A stretch of 64,000 nt of DNA from Poecilobothrus nobilitatus. Taxonomy: Eukaryota; Arthropoda; Insecta; Diptera; Dolichopodidae. A model generated the notes under the pieces. The model saw only the letters and a list, made by a program, of their open reading frames with translations, was not told the origin of the DNA and searched no databases. The position numbers and the translations under genes are program-made. Where the stretch lies: the NCBI GenBank assembly GCA_947095535.1, contig OX352774.1, positions 208,866,965 to 208,930,964 of the forward strand, given 5' to 3'. Every line of letters starts with the position of its first letter. The first letter of the stretch is position 1. Positions 24,187 through 34,007 of the stretch are shown piece after piece.

Positions 24187-24829
24187 TAACTAAACCTAAA
24201 AAAATTACAAAAAAAATGGTTATATTTCACAAATTAAAATTATTAGCTTTAAAAATAACAAAAAAATTTTTTTTTTCGTTAATCTTAATCTAGTCTTAAA
24301 TTTATTTAAAAGAAGTCTTTTTGAAAAAGAAAAATTTTTTTTTTTTTTTTTTTTTTATTTAACTTTTATTTAATAATTTACATTCTAATTTAACCTAAAA
24401 AAAGTTACTACAAAAACGGGTTTATTTTCAAAATATTAATTAACATATAAAAATACAATATTTTTTTTTGTTAAATTTTTTTCATATGTTTTAAAATTTT
24501 TTTTGCATTTTCTTATATCTATTTTTGAGGATTAATTTAGAAAAGAAAAATTCTTTATTTTATAAAGTGCTTAAAGTGTATTGCATACTTTTAGGATGAT
24601 ATTAATTTTCTTCCATTTAATTTATTTTCGTTTTTAATAATAAATACTTCAATTTAATTTAATAACGACTTCAAAACAATATAAATTGTGTTCCGTTGTG
24701 CCTTTTTATTTATATTTTTATAAGTTATAAAATAAATTTTTTAAAAGAAATTGAATAATTTTTATTTTTATATTTATAACGCTATTTGAACTAAAAAGGT
24801 TGTTTTAATACAGCACTATTTTCTGGCAA

Positions 24830-25450
24830 CAAAAAAAAAAAATCCCCCGTGGAAGGGCAGTAACTTGGTTTAAGAATGTACATCTTCATTTCACTTAGGG
24901 GGGTGAAGGGTGAAAACTGGTCTCGTTTTTAAAAGGTTCTAACATACTCTACCTAATTTTCAAGTTTAAAGAGTGTATATTAAAATCTCTTGATTTTATC
25001 ACAATTTTAATTTATAGCAATATTAGTAGGACTAGGACTTACTTAAGTTTCCAGCCTCAAATTATTTTAGCATCAACTATATCGCAAGAGTAACATTTAA
25101 ACCAAATTACATTCAAAGCGTATAACAATTACTATGTGTGCTATAACATATCAAATAATATTCGGTTTCGGATATTTTAAGGCGGACCTACAGACAAATT
25201 TTATGTCCTGATGTATCAGGAGCGTAAGACCCATCCATATACCACATTTCATTGAACTCCAAGACTTTTTTTTGTCTGACCACGTGGTTTTTTTAGAATA
25301 AATTATATTTTATTCGAACATTATGACGGGGTTCCACTACAGTTTCCAAATGCAGAGGTCCTAATCACAACACTAACGTCCATCCAGATTTCATTCTAAT
25401 AGGATAAGAATTACATGAGTTATGCTGATAACAAGTTTTTGCTGACGAAA
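24830..25450. other. GC-richer repeat-like stretch, unidentified
   Basis: Two patches are much less AT-rich than the surroundings: about 24838-24930 (GTGGAAGGGCAGTAACTTGG, GGGGGGTGAAGGGTGAAAAC) and about 25180-25450 (GGCGGACCTACAGACAAATT, TGTATCAGGAGCGTAAGACC). No open frame longer than a few dozen codons is visible. I take it as transposon debris without assigning a class. Confidence 0.35.
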
Positions 25451-26083
25451 ACGGACGCGGAATTTAAAAAAAAAAAAACATTTTTTACATTTAAAACATT
25501 TAAAAAAAAAAAAACATTTTTTTTAAATTTTTTTTAGATTTAAAACGTCCAGAAAATGAATTTCAGCGAAATCTATTTTTTTATTCGAAACCCCATCAAA
25601 ACACTTTAGTATTTCCCTATGAATAAAATTAAAAATCTAAGCAATGAATTTTAATTTAACTTTAAAGAGAAGTCTTTAAGGCAAACAAAAACAATATTTT
25701 TTCTTTAATTTTCTAAATTTGCAAGTCACGAAATAATAAATAAAATTATATCAAAAACCAAAAAAAAAAAAAAAAACTACAAACTATAGCATTATTAAAT
25801 TCTTATATAACGCTATTTTGCATTGAAAATACAAGGATTTCTTATTTTTTAAAGGATTCTCTAATATAAATTCTTTTAAATAAATTTTTGTTATACTCGA
25901 CACAACACAAGTTTTTCAACATTATAAAACAAAAATTTTTAATTCAACTCACATATACCTATACTTACATTAAAAATTTTTTTAAAGAATATATAGTAGA
26001 GAAAAAAAAAATGGATAATTTAATTTCCACTATTTTTAAATACATTAAATTAATTTCCTTTTTTTTTGTTTTTTTTTTTTTAG

Positions 26084-26248
26084 CTTTTGCTTGAGCACTT
26101 AGAATGTTTAGTATCAAGACATGAACGTTCCTTACGTATGACTGTAGTTAAGAGGCAAGCAGCAGCTCAAAGTGGTGTTTCTAGTGAAGTTGAAGTATTA
26201 AAAGCTTTAAAAAGTTTATTTGAACATCATAAAGCATTAGATGAAAAG
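26084..26248 (+). CDS. Liprin-alpha: Liprin-alpha exon b (residues 35-89 of the part seen)
   Basis: This exon has 55 codons in phase 0 and is the most conserved N-terminal block of the family: [55 protein letters not shown]. The acceptor is a T tract plus TAG and the donor is AAG|GTAAAA. The real reading starts directly after TAG at 26083, so the exon is not an independent ORF with its own start. Only 57 bp separate it from the next exon. Confidence 0.97.
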
Positions 26249-26305
26249 GTAAAACAGTGTATTTTTAGTTTATTAAAAGGTACGAGATACATAATTTATT
26301 AATAG

Positions 26306-26380
26306 GTACGAGAACGACTGCGAGTTTCATTAGAGAAAAATTCACAATTGGAAGAGGAATTGAATTCAACCAAAGATGAA
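26306..26380 (+). CDS. Liprin-alpha: Liprin-alpha exon c (residues 90-114)
   Basis: This exon has 25 codons in phase 0, reading VRERLRVSLEKNSQLEEELN and STKDE, a continuation of the coiled coil (family consensus VRERLR.SLE). The acceptor is ATTAATAG and the donor is GAA|GTAAGT. The preceding intron is the shortest in the window and ends with a partial copy of this exon's first bases (see findings). Confidence 0.95.
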
Positions 26381-26952
26381 GTAAGTATTTTATTTTGACT
26401 TGTTAGAAATCTTAGTATGTAATTCGTTATTATTGCGTAATATGCGTTATCTAGTACCTAGTATCCGAAAAGATTTTAATCTCCATGATTAAATAAATGC
26501 ATTTGAAGTGCTTCTGAAGTGTATGAAACCCCAAATTAGTCCTTAAAATTAGAATAAAAAAAGTACTAGGTAACTTATTCCCGATCAAAGTGTCTAAAAT
26601 AAACAATACGTTTAAAATGTTCGTGTTAAAAGTGCTATTTTTCTTTTAAAAGTGCTATTTAATTTTAAAACTATCTTAAAATAATTTTTAATAAAAAAAA
26701 TAGATGAATACTTTTAAAATTTTATTAAATTAAATACAAAATTTTTTTTTCCAAATCTTTTCTATTTTATGCACAAAAATGTTAAATCTGATCATTCGTT
26801 AAATTTACATAAGTTAATAGTAAATTCCCGACCACCTCTAAAATTAGTTAAATATTTAAAATTATTATTTTAAATCTTTTTAGAATAAATATTAATCTTT
26901 TAAATTAATGATCTCCTTCACTTTACTGGCACATAAAAATTTGTTTAAGTTT

Positions 26953-26993
<41 letters not shown>

Positions 26994-27145
26994 TTTATTA
27001 AATGAAATTTTCATTTAATATTTTCCTGTTGTAATATCCGTGTGCTAATGAATTAAAAATTTTCCATTATAAAATTTATTAAAAGAAGAAAATCTTAAAG
27101 AATTTTGTAAAATTTATTATAATTTTTTTTTTTTCTTTTTTTTAG
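26381..27145 (+). other. 765-bp Liprin-alpha intron
   Basis: It has a GTAAGT donor and a CTTTTTTTTTAG-type acceptor. It contains a long TA dinucleotide run at about 26957-26989 and otherwise AT-rich unique-looking sequence. I see no gene or mobile element in it. Confidence 0.8.
26957..26989. repeat. (TA)n microsatellite
   Basis: An almost pure TA run of about 16 units lies inside a Liprin-alpha intron. Similar shorter runs occur at 34436-34476 and 44936-44960. Confidence 0.9.
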
Positions 27146-27223
27146 CTGCAACAGTATAAGTCAGGTGCAATACAACATAATAGTAATAGCGATGGTAGTA
27201 AAGAAAATGGTGATGGTGATAAG
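27146..27223 (+). CDS. Liprin-alpha: Liprin-alpha exon d (residues 115-140)
   Basis: This exon has 26 codons in phase 0, reading LQQYKSGAIQHNSNSDGSKE and NGDGDK. It joins the coiled coil to a low-complexity Asn/Ser/Gly/Asp stretch that corresponds to the variable acidic loop in this part of liprin-alpha proteins. The acceptor is a T tract plus TTTAG and the donor is AAG|GTGAGA. Weakly conserved sequence makes this call rest mainly on frame, borders and position. Confidence 0.88.
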
Positions 27224-27365
27224 GTGAGACAATTTAAAGTTTTTCTTTAATGAAAATTATTAAAGATGGAAATTGTTTATTATTAGTATTATATTTTTAG
27301 AAGTAATTTTATATTATTAATTATAATGACTTTTATTAATTTTTTACCATGTTCTATTTTAATAG

Positions 27366-27449
27366 AAAAGTGGTATCAATGGTGACAGTCAGGATTCAAT
27401 TGATTATGCTGCCAAAACACACGAATTACAAACAATTATTGAGAAACAG
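27366..27449 (+). CDS. Liprin-alpha: Liprin-alpha exon e (residues 141-168)
   Basis: This exon has 28 codons in phase 0, reading KSGINGDSQDSIDYAAKTHE and LQTIIEKQ. The family has a matching NGSID...ELQ..LEKQ segment that returns to coiled coil. The acceptor is TTTTAATAG and the donor is CAG|GTTAGA. It is separated from exon d by a 142-bp intron. Confidence 0.92.
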
Positions 27450-27764
27450 GTTAGAATTTTCTTTTATTTAAATATATATATATATATAGATATATGTATT
27501 TATAACAATATATGCAGACTTTTTTTTAGAATTAATTTACTTTTACTTTATTTAATAACGGTTTAATATGTGTAGAAATAATGTGTTTTTTCTTATTTTA
27601 TATATCATTTTGTTTAAAAATGTGAATTTTTATCAGAAAATGATTCTTTTCAATTGCTATTTCTTTAATTTTAAATTTGAGACAAAATGGAAGGAAAAGC
27701 AATTTAATTAAAAATAATTAAAACCATATTAGCATTTTAGGATGTTTTTGAACCTATTGTACTA

Positions 27765-27930
27765 GTGCTTTACACTAGACACTTCTTTTCTAACATGTAT
27801 TACTAGTAGAATATCTAGTATTTGTCTAGAGTATATACCTCAAAAACTTCGACAGATAATCTAAATGCGGTCAGCTAATTTTAACAAATATTTTCGGATG
27901 CATTAAACATTTTTCGGGAGTTTTGCAATT
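27765..27930. repeat. Dispersed CACTAGACACTTC repeat, copy 1
   Basis: The strings TACTAGTGCTTTACACTAGA and CACTTCTTTTCTAACATGTA, then TATTACTAG and TATCTAGT, recur in the same order at 52745-52930. Both copies end near an AAATATT[C/T]TCG-like string. The class is unknown. Confidence 0.45.
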
Positions 27931-27980
27931 AGTTAGTGTTTAATGCGAAATGCGATAGGTTCAGAAACGCTCTTAATATT

Positions 27981-28171
27981 TTTTTTTTTTAATGCATTTC
28001 GCTGCCACATAAATGTGGACAGGAAATTACTCAGTCTTTCCTGTTCAGGCGTGACTGTAAATGTCGTAAGGGAGAATAACTCTTACGACGTGTGTGGGAT
28101 TCGAACCCACACTCCCTCGGTGTTTACAGCGTATTTTGTACGCTCTTACCCATTAGATCACCGAAGCCCCC
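27981..28171 (-). mobile_element. tRNA-derived SINE, family A (reverse), with target-site duplication
   Basis: Read in reverse it starts GGGGGGCTTCGGTGATCTAA, has a B box GGGTTCGAATCCCACAC and a hairpin GTCGTAAG with CTTACGAC. It ends ACATTTATGTGGCAGCGAAA then TGCATT and an A tail (T run at 27981-27990). CTCTTAATATT lies at both borders (27970-27980 and 28172-28182), an 11-bp target-site duplication. It is nearly intact and close to the copy at 47777. Confidence 0.92.
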
Positions 28172-28900
28172 CTCTTAATATTGAAATTAGTAAAATTTTA
28201 AATTAAATTTTATGTCTCAAAATAATTATTGTGCGAAAATTTTCGATTTATAAAAATATTGATAATATTGTATGACAGTTTTCCGACAGTTTTCTTTTCA
28301 TTTATTGTTAAATTAAACGTATAGAATTTTAGGTTTAAAAGGTCAAAATCTATTAATTAAAAATTTAGCTGATACCTTTAAACTTCAAATACTATATATT
28401 AGATATTATGTTTTTCTTTTTATTAACGAAATAATATCATGTGGAATACATTTTATCAACATCCTAAATAAATCAAGTTACTAAACTTTAATTTTCTTTA
28501 ATATTTGATAGAATAAATGATATTAACTATTTTTTTATTTTTTGTTATTTTAACTAAACTTTATTTAATCTTCTTTAATTTTGTTACAAATTGAAATAAG
28601 TAAATTTTGCATATACGTATATATATATATATACTTAATGTTATATAATTTATATACATATATATAGTTTTTGTTTTGAATCCTTTTCTTTTGCAAATCT
28701 TTTAATTTGTATTCATTGTTTGTTTTTTTTTTGTTTTTGTTATTTCCTTTTTTTTTCTTTTCTTTTTTTCTCTATTTTACAACTATTTAACATTCTATTC
28801 TTTTAGTCATTGTATACAATGTTGTTACAATTTTTTTTTTTTTTAAACGATAATTTCATATACATATAAATATATTTGTTTTTTATTTTATACTTTTTAG

Positions 28901-29068
28901 ACTGCTGAATTATCACAATGGCAACGTCGTGTATCCGACTTAAATAATAAAATTAGCGAACTTGAAGAAAATTTAACAAAAGTTCAAAAGGAATTGTCCA
29001 AATCACAGGAACAATGTTCGAAATTACAACGTGATTTGCGTGAAAATGTTGCACAAAAAGAAGATCAG
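28901..29068 (+). CDS. Liprin-alpha: Liprin-alpha exon f (residues 169-224)
   Basis: This exon has 56 codons in phase 0, reading TAELSQWQRRVSDLNNKISE, LEENLTKVQKELSKSQEQCS and KLQRDLRENVAQKEDQ. It is a continuous heptad coiled coil matching the family stretch that ends DIREA.AQKED. The acceptor is ACTTTTTAG and the donor is CAG|GTATGT. Confidence 0.95.
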
Positions 29069-30394
29069 GTATGTTGATAATTTATTTATGGATATATATA
29101 TGAATGTATGAATGTGTAAAATGAATAAATGAATAAAAAGGTTATGTATGTATGTATATAAAGAAAATATGCCTTAATGGAATATATTTGAAGAATACTA
29201 AAAAAAAAATAAGTACAAAATGGTACATTTATTTTGTTTTTTGTATTCTATTTGAAATTTTAAAATCTATGAAAGAACAAATTTTAAATATTAAAAATTT
29301 TGAAGGGTTGTTGAAAACTTGAAAGGCATGAGTGAAATAATGTTTATTTAAATTAAGTTTAATCATTTTTATGATACTTTTGTGATTAATCGAAAAATCG
29401 ACTGTTTCAAAAAAAAAAAAAAAACGTGATAAATATAATTAAAAAAACTGAAAATTTCACTATAAATACTCAATTTATATCATAAATTATGATGACATTC
29501 TATAAAGAATACACAACGTATATCGAAACAAAATGCAACATTCATTTTAAAAAAGGAAGATAACCTTAACTAAATCTGTAATTTAAAATGAAAAACCCTT
29601 ATTATCAACCCAAAAAGTTTAAAAACTTAATTTAGATATTCAGTATTTTGTCTTAATTCCTTAAAAGGATTTTTAATTTGCATTCCGAATATTTGCAACT
29701 GTATTTTTGCAAAACAGGATTGCCTCATGTGCTTGCTTTGTTTTTTTTTTTTTTTTAAATGATGTTATACAAGTTTAATACTTTTTTTTTCACTTTTCCT
29801 GGTCTCTATTGTTTAAATAACAATTTAATGTTAAAGATAGTTTCATTATTATTTTTTTTTTGTTTTTTCAAAGAAAGAACTGTTTTTTTTTTTATTTTTT
29901 CAACCGTTATTCATTATTATAAAATGTTATTTAGGTTTTCTAAACTTTGTTTAAACCAAAAACAAAAAAAAAAAAAACAAACACAGTATGTTGATGTTTT
30001 TACTTAATTTAAATTTTCATCTCAATTTTAATGGGTTAAAGCATTTTTTGTTGTGATTTTAGTAGAGGTTGGAAGGGTTAATTTAAGAAAATAATGAAAA
30101 TCATGCAACATTTGCAAATGGTGAAATGAAAAATTGAACGAACTTTTTCTTTTTTTAGAGATAAAGAATTTTTTTCAATATTAAATAAAATTCCGAGTTT
30201 ATATGAGTTTAATTTAAAAAATGTTGAAAATTATAAACTTTTTGCAAATTCTATTATAAACTTTTTCGAAATGCTAAAAATACATCAACTTAAATGATAT
30301 TTAGACATTTTTTTTAAAGTTGATAAAAGGACGTGAAGATTTTTTTGAAGTATTTTATATGTTGATAATTTTTTTACTGGTACGAACGTAGTTA

Positions 30395-31020
30395 GCAGAA
30401 TATAATAAATTTTTCATTACGTTTATGACATCCTAAAGGAGACGAGATGAGGAAAAATATATACATATATATTCTTGAGCATCCATCGGACCGCACGATA
30501 AATCACAAAATAATGGAACTAAAATTCTTAGTTTTTCACTTATCTTTTTATTGTTAATGTCAGTTTTGCTTTGAAATTGAACAAGTTCGAGTAGTTGCCA
30601 TATAACTCACATTTTTTTTATATGAAAAAAACTTAGTGTCAACTGTATGTATTTGCCTATATATGTATCTCATACTCATAAGTTAAGTTTTATTTCAAAG
30701 ACTTCTTCAAAATTTTGTTAGTCTAACTAAACAGATTCGTGTAACTACGAAATTTATATTCTCATAACTAGGTACAAAGTTACGTCTAAAATTTTATAAA
30801 AAATTATGGCAACAATTTCCGTAAAATTTGGTTGGTTTAATGCCACCGGATCAAACCACCGGTTTAATGCCACTCTGAAATTTACATATATTTAAGTACT
30901 TAATTAAATCAGATATTCTAAATTTTCTAAAATATAATTAACTTTTATAGAAAGAATATTATATTAAATTTGTGCGTGATGTATCCTTCAGTTGACCCTA
31001 TTCTCTACACTGTTTTTCGC
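30395..31020. mobile_element. Decayed DINE-1-like element (family 1)
   Basis: It parallels the element at 1046-1770: AATATAATAAATTTTTCATT, ACGTTTATGACATCCTAAAG, GAGACGAG, CGCACGATAAATCACAAAAT, then two GTAGTTGCCATATAACTCAC-like units. The right end TCAGTTGACCCTATTCTCTA corresponds to CAGAGTTGACACAGTCTACT after the first element's end. The terminal repeat and GTCC tract are largely lost, so it is an old copy. Confidence 0.65.
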
Positions 31021-31305
31021 TTTTATTAAAGTATGTATCTGAAATTAATACCCTTCAGGATATTTTAATTTTTTTGTTCCTTCCTATATGTTATCAGTTA
31101 ACGGAAGACAAACATTTTTTATTGCTGATTTAATTTTTTGTTTTTTAGAATTTTAACCTTTTAATTAAAATTAAATATAAATTTTTTTTATATACCTACT
31201 GAAACAGGACTTTTTAATCGGTATTATTCCAAATATATTAGAGTAGATAAGTTCGTTCAACAAACTTTATTTATTAAACGTTTATAATATTTCCTCCCCT
31301 TTTTT

Positions 31306-32030
31306 AGCACATTTTCAAAAAAAATTTTTAAAAATGTGCCTATTAGTATCATTCTGTTCGTCCATCCGACCGTCTGTCCGTTTGTCCGTCTGTTTAGAAA
31401 ACTTCTACACCGTTAAAGATAGTGAAAAAATTTTTTAACTATGGGTAGATCTTATTCCAAAAAATTAATTTTGTGGAACAACTTTTTCATGTAGCCCCAT
31501 CCATCAGGGAAATAAAGCCCTTCAAACTTTGAGAAAGCCCTATTTTTAAATTTATATATTTCATGTTCTGCTTAACATTTTTTCAATCTGAAAACGCCAT
31601 TCGAGAGGATTTTTTTTTACCTTTATAAACATCAATATTAAACAATTTTTTTAAATTTAGTATTTAAATTTATCGTTATATGAAAACCAAATTTTGCATG
31701 ATATTTCATTTTTTATAACTTCGGCACGCTTTGACATAAGAACTTGAATTTTTGATACAAGAAAGAACTTTTAGAATTAGTATAAGCTTCCTTAGAAAAT
31801 TTTTTTGTATCACGCCTTCTTTAAGAGGGCTCAAAAATTGAAAATATGCTATTTTTAGACAGCTGTACAAATTTTCCTTCGATAAGATATAAAAATTAAA
31901 GCTTACATTTTTTCTAATATGAAATTTACAAATTTTGGTGCAAGTCACAATTCTAAACAGCTTGTATTATCTTTTGGAAATGTGCGCTTTTAAAAATTGT
32001 AGGTTTACATTCTACTTTGTTTTTAATTGT
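31306..32030. mobile_element. DINE/Helentron-like element (family 2), single internal unit
   Basis: The left end AGCACATTTTCAAAA and right end TTTTGGAAATGTGC are inverted copies. A hairpin (GCACATTTTC with AAAAATGTGC) sits at the left end, followed by a GTCY module (GTCCATCCGACCGTCTGTCC, GTTTGTCCGTCTGTTTAGAA). The interior has one copy of the unit AAAACCAAATTTTGCATGAT...AAGAAAGAACTTTTAGAATT. The copy at 53900 has two. No coding capacity. Confidence 0.7.
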
Positions 32031-33887
32031 CTTATAATTATGAGCTTTTAAAGAGTAAAAAGTATATGTGGGACATTTCCTTATAGTAGATTTTTCACTA
32101 GGATATTGCTTTTAAAATACTTTGATAATGCTTTGCTACTTTTGAAATATACATACGTGTACATAATTTATTGTCAATATTCATACATAATTATTTACAC
32201 ATGATATCAAAAATAAGTGTGCAAAAATATTAAGGTATTAAGTATTACCACGTAAAAAAGTTACACGCTAAAAATAAGTATAAATAAATGTTTCTTAGGT
32301 CTAAGGATTAGGACTAATTTTATTATTTTTTTTTTTGATAATTATTTAAATTAATTGTGCTGGATTTGCAATCTTATAACTAATGTTATTATAACAATTT
32401 GAATTAATTTCACAATAGAAGTTTAAAAAATTATTCTTATTTTAAGTAAAAAAAAAGTAATTATTTATAGGTAAAAAAAATTCTTTTTCAGATATTTAAC
32501 GAATTTTGAAGGATTCTTTAAAGTTGTACTAGGTGTTGTATCAAAAAAGAGTTAGAACATTTTTTTTTATTCATCATAAGATATTTTGTTGACTCATAAA
32601 CTGTAAAAGATTGAGCCAACATAAATTATATTTTTGTTGTTATAACCTCCCTTTGCAAATGTATCATAATATTTCCCACATATAGTCGAGAAAACCCTGT
32701 GTGTTATTATGATGTAAAAATTTTACTTTGTGAATTCTCTTTTGATTCTCTTTGTATGTATGAAATGCATGGTTTAATGCTTTATACGTATACTATTTTA
32801 ACATCATTTAAATGAGAGTGATATTGTTTATTTTTTATTTTTTTTCTTTTAAAGGATTCAAACAAAAAGATTTTTTTTTTTTTTGCCACCATTTAGTTAA
32901 GAAGGACTTTAACATATTTAAAAATAAAATAAATATGTACATATATATCAAGATTTTCAAGGATACACACATATTATATGATTTGTGTCATATAAAATAA
33001 AACAAAATAGAAATTTTCAATACATAATTTCTTTTTTGCATTTTTTTAAATGAAATTTTGAAATAAATTGCAGAAAAATAAAAATACAAATCCAATTTAA
33101 AAATTTTATTTTGTCTTTAATTTTATTTAAATGACAATATTTGAGTACATACATATTTTAAATAGTTCCTGATGTTTTTAAATACAATTTAAAATTTTGA
33201 AATATTTTTTCTTTATTCTATTATAAATCTGATTTAAATTTTAAACATTATTGTACTTTGTATTTTATTTAAAATCGATATATCTTGATTCTGATTTGCG
33301 TGTATGTTAAAAAAGTTCTTAAATTATTTATTAAAATTTAAAGTTTCAAGAAAATTTTCCTTCAATTCAAAATTTTACTAAAGAGTTTTCAAATGGTACA
33401 TTTCCAAACGGGTAAAACCATTTTGCAAGGTTCACAAAATCAAATCTGTAAGTCTGTAAAAAAAATAACAGGAAAATCATAAACTTTTCCAAAAAAAACC
33501 TTAAGACGGCTGTAAAAAGATAAACAGGAACAGCTTGCAACAATGTAAATAAATTTGAACAAGATAAATACACAAAAAAAAAAGAGTGGTTTAAGAAAAA
33601 ATCTTCAAATTAGTTTTCCTGGGTATTATTATACTTCAATATTTTCCTTGCCTTTACCTTTTTTTCATTTTTGCAATGAATTAATTTTTTTTTCTTTTTG
33701 GAATTAAGTAATTCACGATCATAAACATTTTTTGATTCTTCTTCTTTTGTTTTTTTTTTTTTTTTTGTTTGATACAATAATTTACAATTTTTGATTTTAA
33801 AAGTATGAAAGAATGAGAACTGTAATGGATATTAAAAGAAACATTTTTAAATTTGATTTTATTAATTTTTTTTTTTTTAATTTACAG

Positions 33888-34007
33888 GAAGAAAGAATAA
33901 CAACATTAGAAAAGAGATACCTGAATGCTCAAAGAGAATCAACATCGTTGCATGATTTGAATGAAAAACTAGAACAAGAATTGCGACATAAAGAAGCTCA
34001 ATTGAAG
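33888..34007 (+). CDS. Liprin-alpha: Liprin-alpha exon g (residues 225-264)
   Basis: This exon has 40 codons in phase 0, reading [40 protein letters not shown]. It is almost identical to the conserved family block [18 protein letters not shown]. The acceptor is TTTACAG and the donor is AAG|GTAAGT. Confidence 0.97.

Larger units (their letters stand above)
8503..26083 (+). other. 17.6-kb Liprin-alpha intron hosting two genes and many repeats
   Basis: The donor is GTAAGT and the acceptor is a long T tract plus TAG. In order the intron holds a DINE-like relic (8766-9465), a SINE-B (9580-9840), an unexplained antisense open stretch (10352-10485), a tRNA-like SINE head (13297-13375), an inverted-repeat element (15545-15947), a CCCGAAAA minisatellite (16481-16565), a small inverted-repeat element (17426-17730), two tetraspanins (17936-18664, 19174-19932), a possible transposase relic (20580-20840), SINE-B copies (20990-21210 reverse, 23904-24186), and a repeat-like GC-richer stretch (24830-25450). 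The intervals 10486-13290, 13376-15540 and 21700-23900 show only AT-rich low-complexity DNA to me. Confidence 0.85.
27450..28900 (+). other. 1.45-kb Liprin-alpha intron with a repeat and a SINE
   Basis: It holds one copy of a dispersed CACTAGACACTTC repeat (27765-27930) and a reverse family A SINE with an 11-bp target-site duplication (27970-28182). The rest is AT-rich with TA runs near 28617-28670. The short plus-strand ORF at 27943-28206 only reads through the SINE and is not a gene. Confidence 0.8.
29069..33887 (+). other. 4.8-kb Liprin-alpha intron with two DINE-like elements
   Basis: It contains a decayed family 1 DINE-like copy (about 30395-31020) and, about 280 bp on, a family 2 copy (31306-32030). 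Outside them I see AT-rich low-complexity DNA and no exon. The donor is GTATGT and the acceptor is TTTACAG. Confidence 0.8.
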
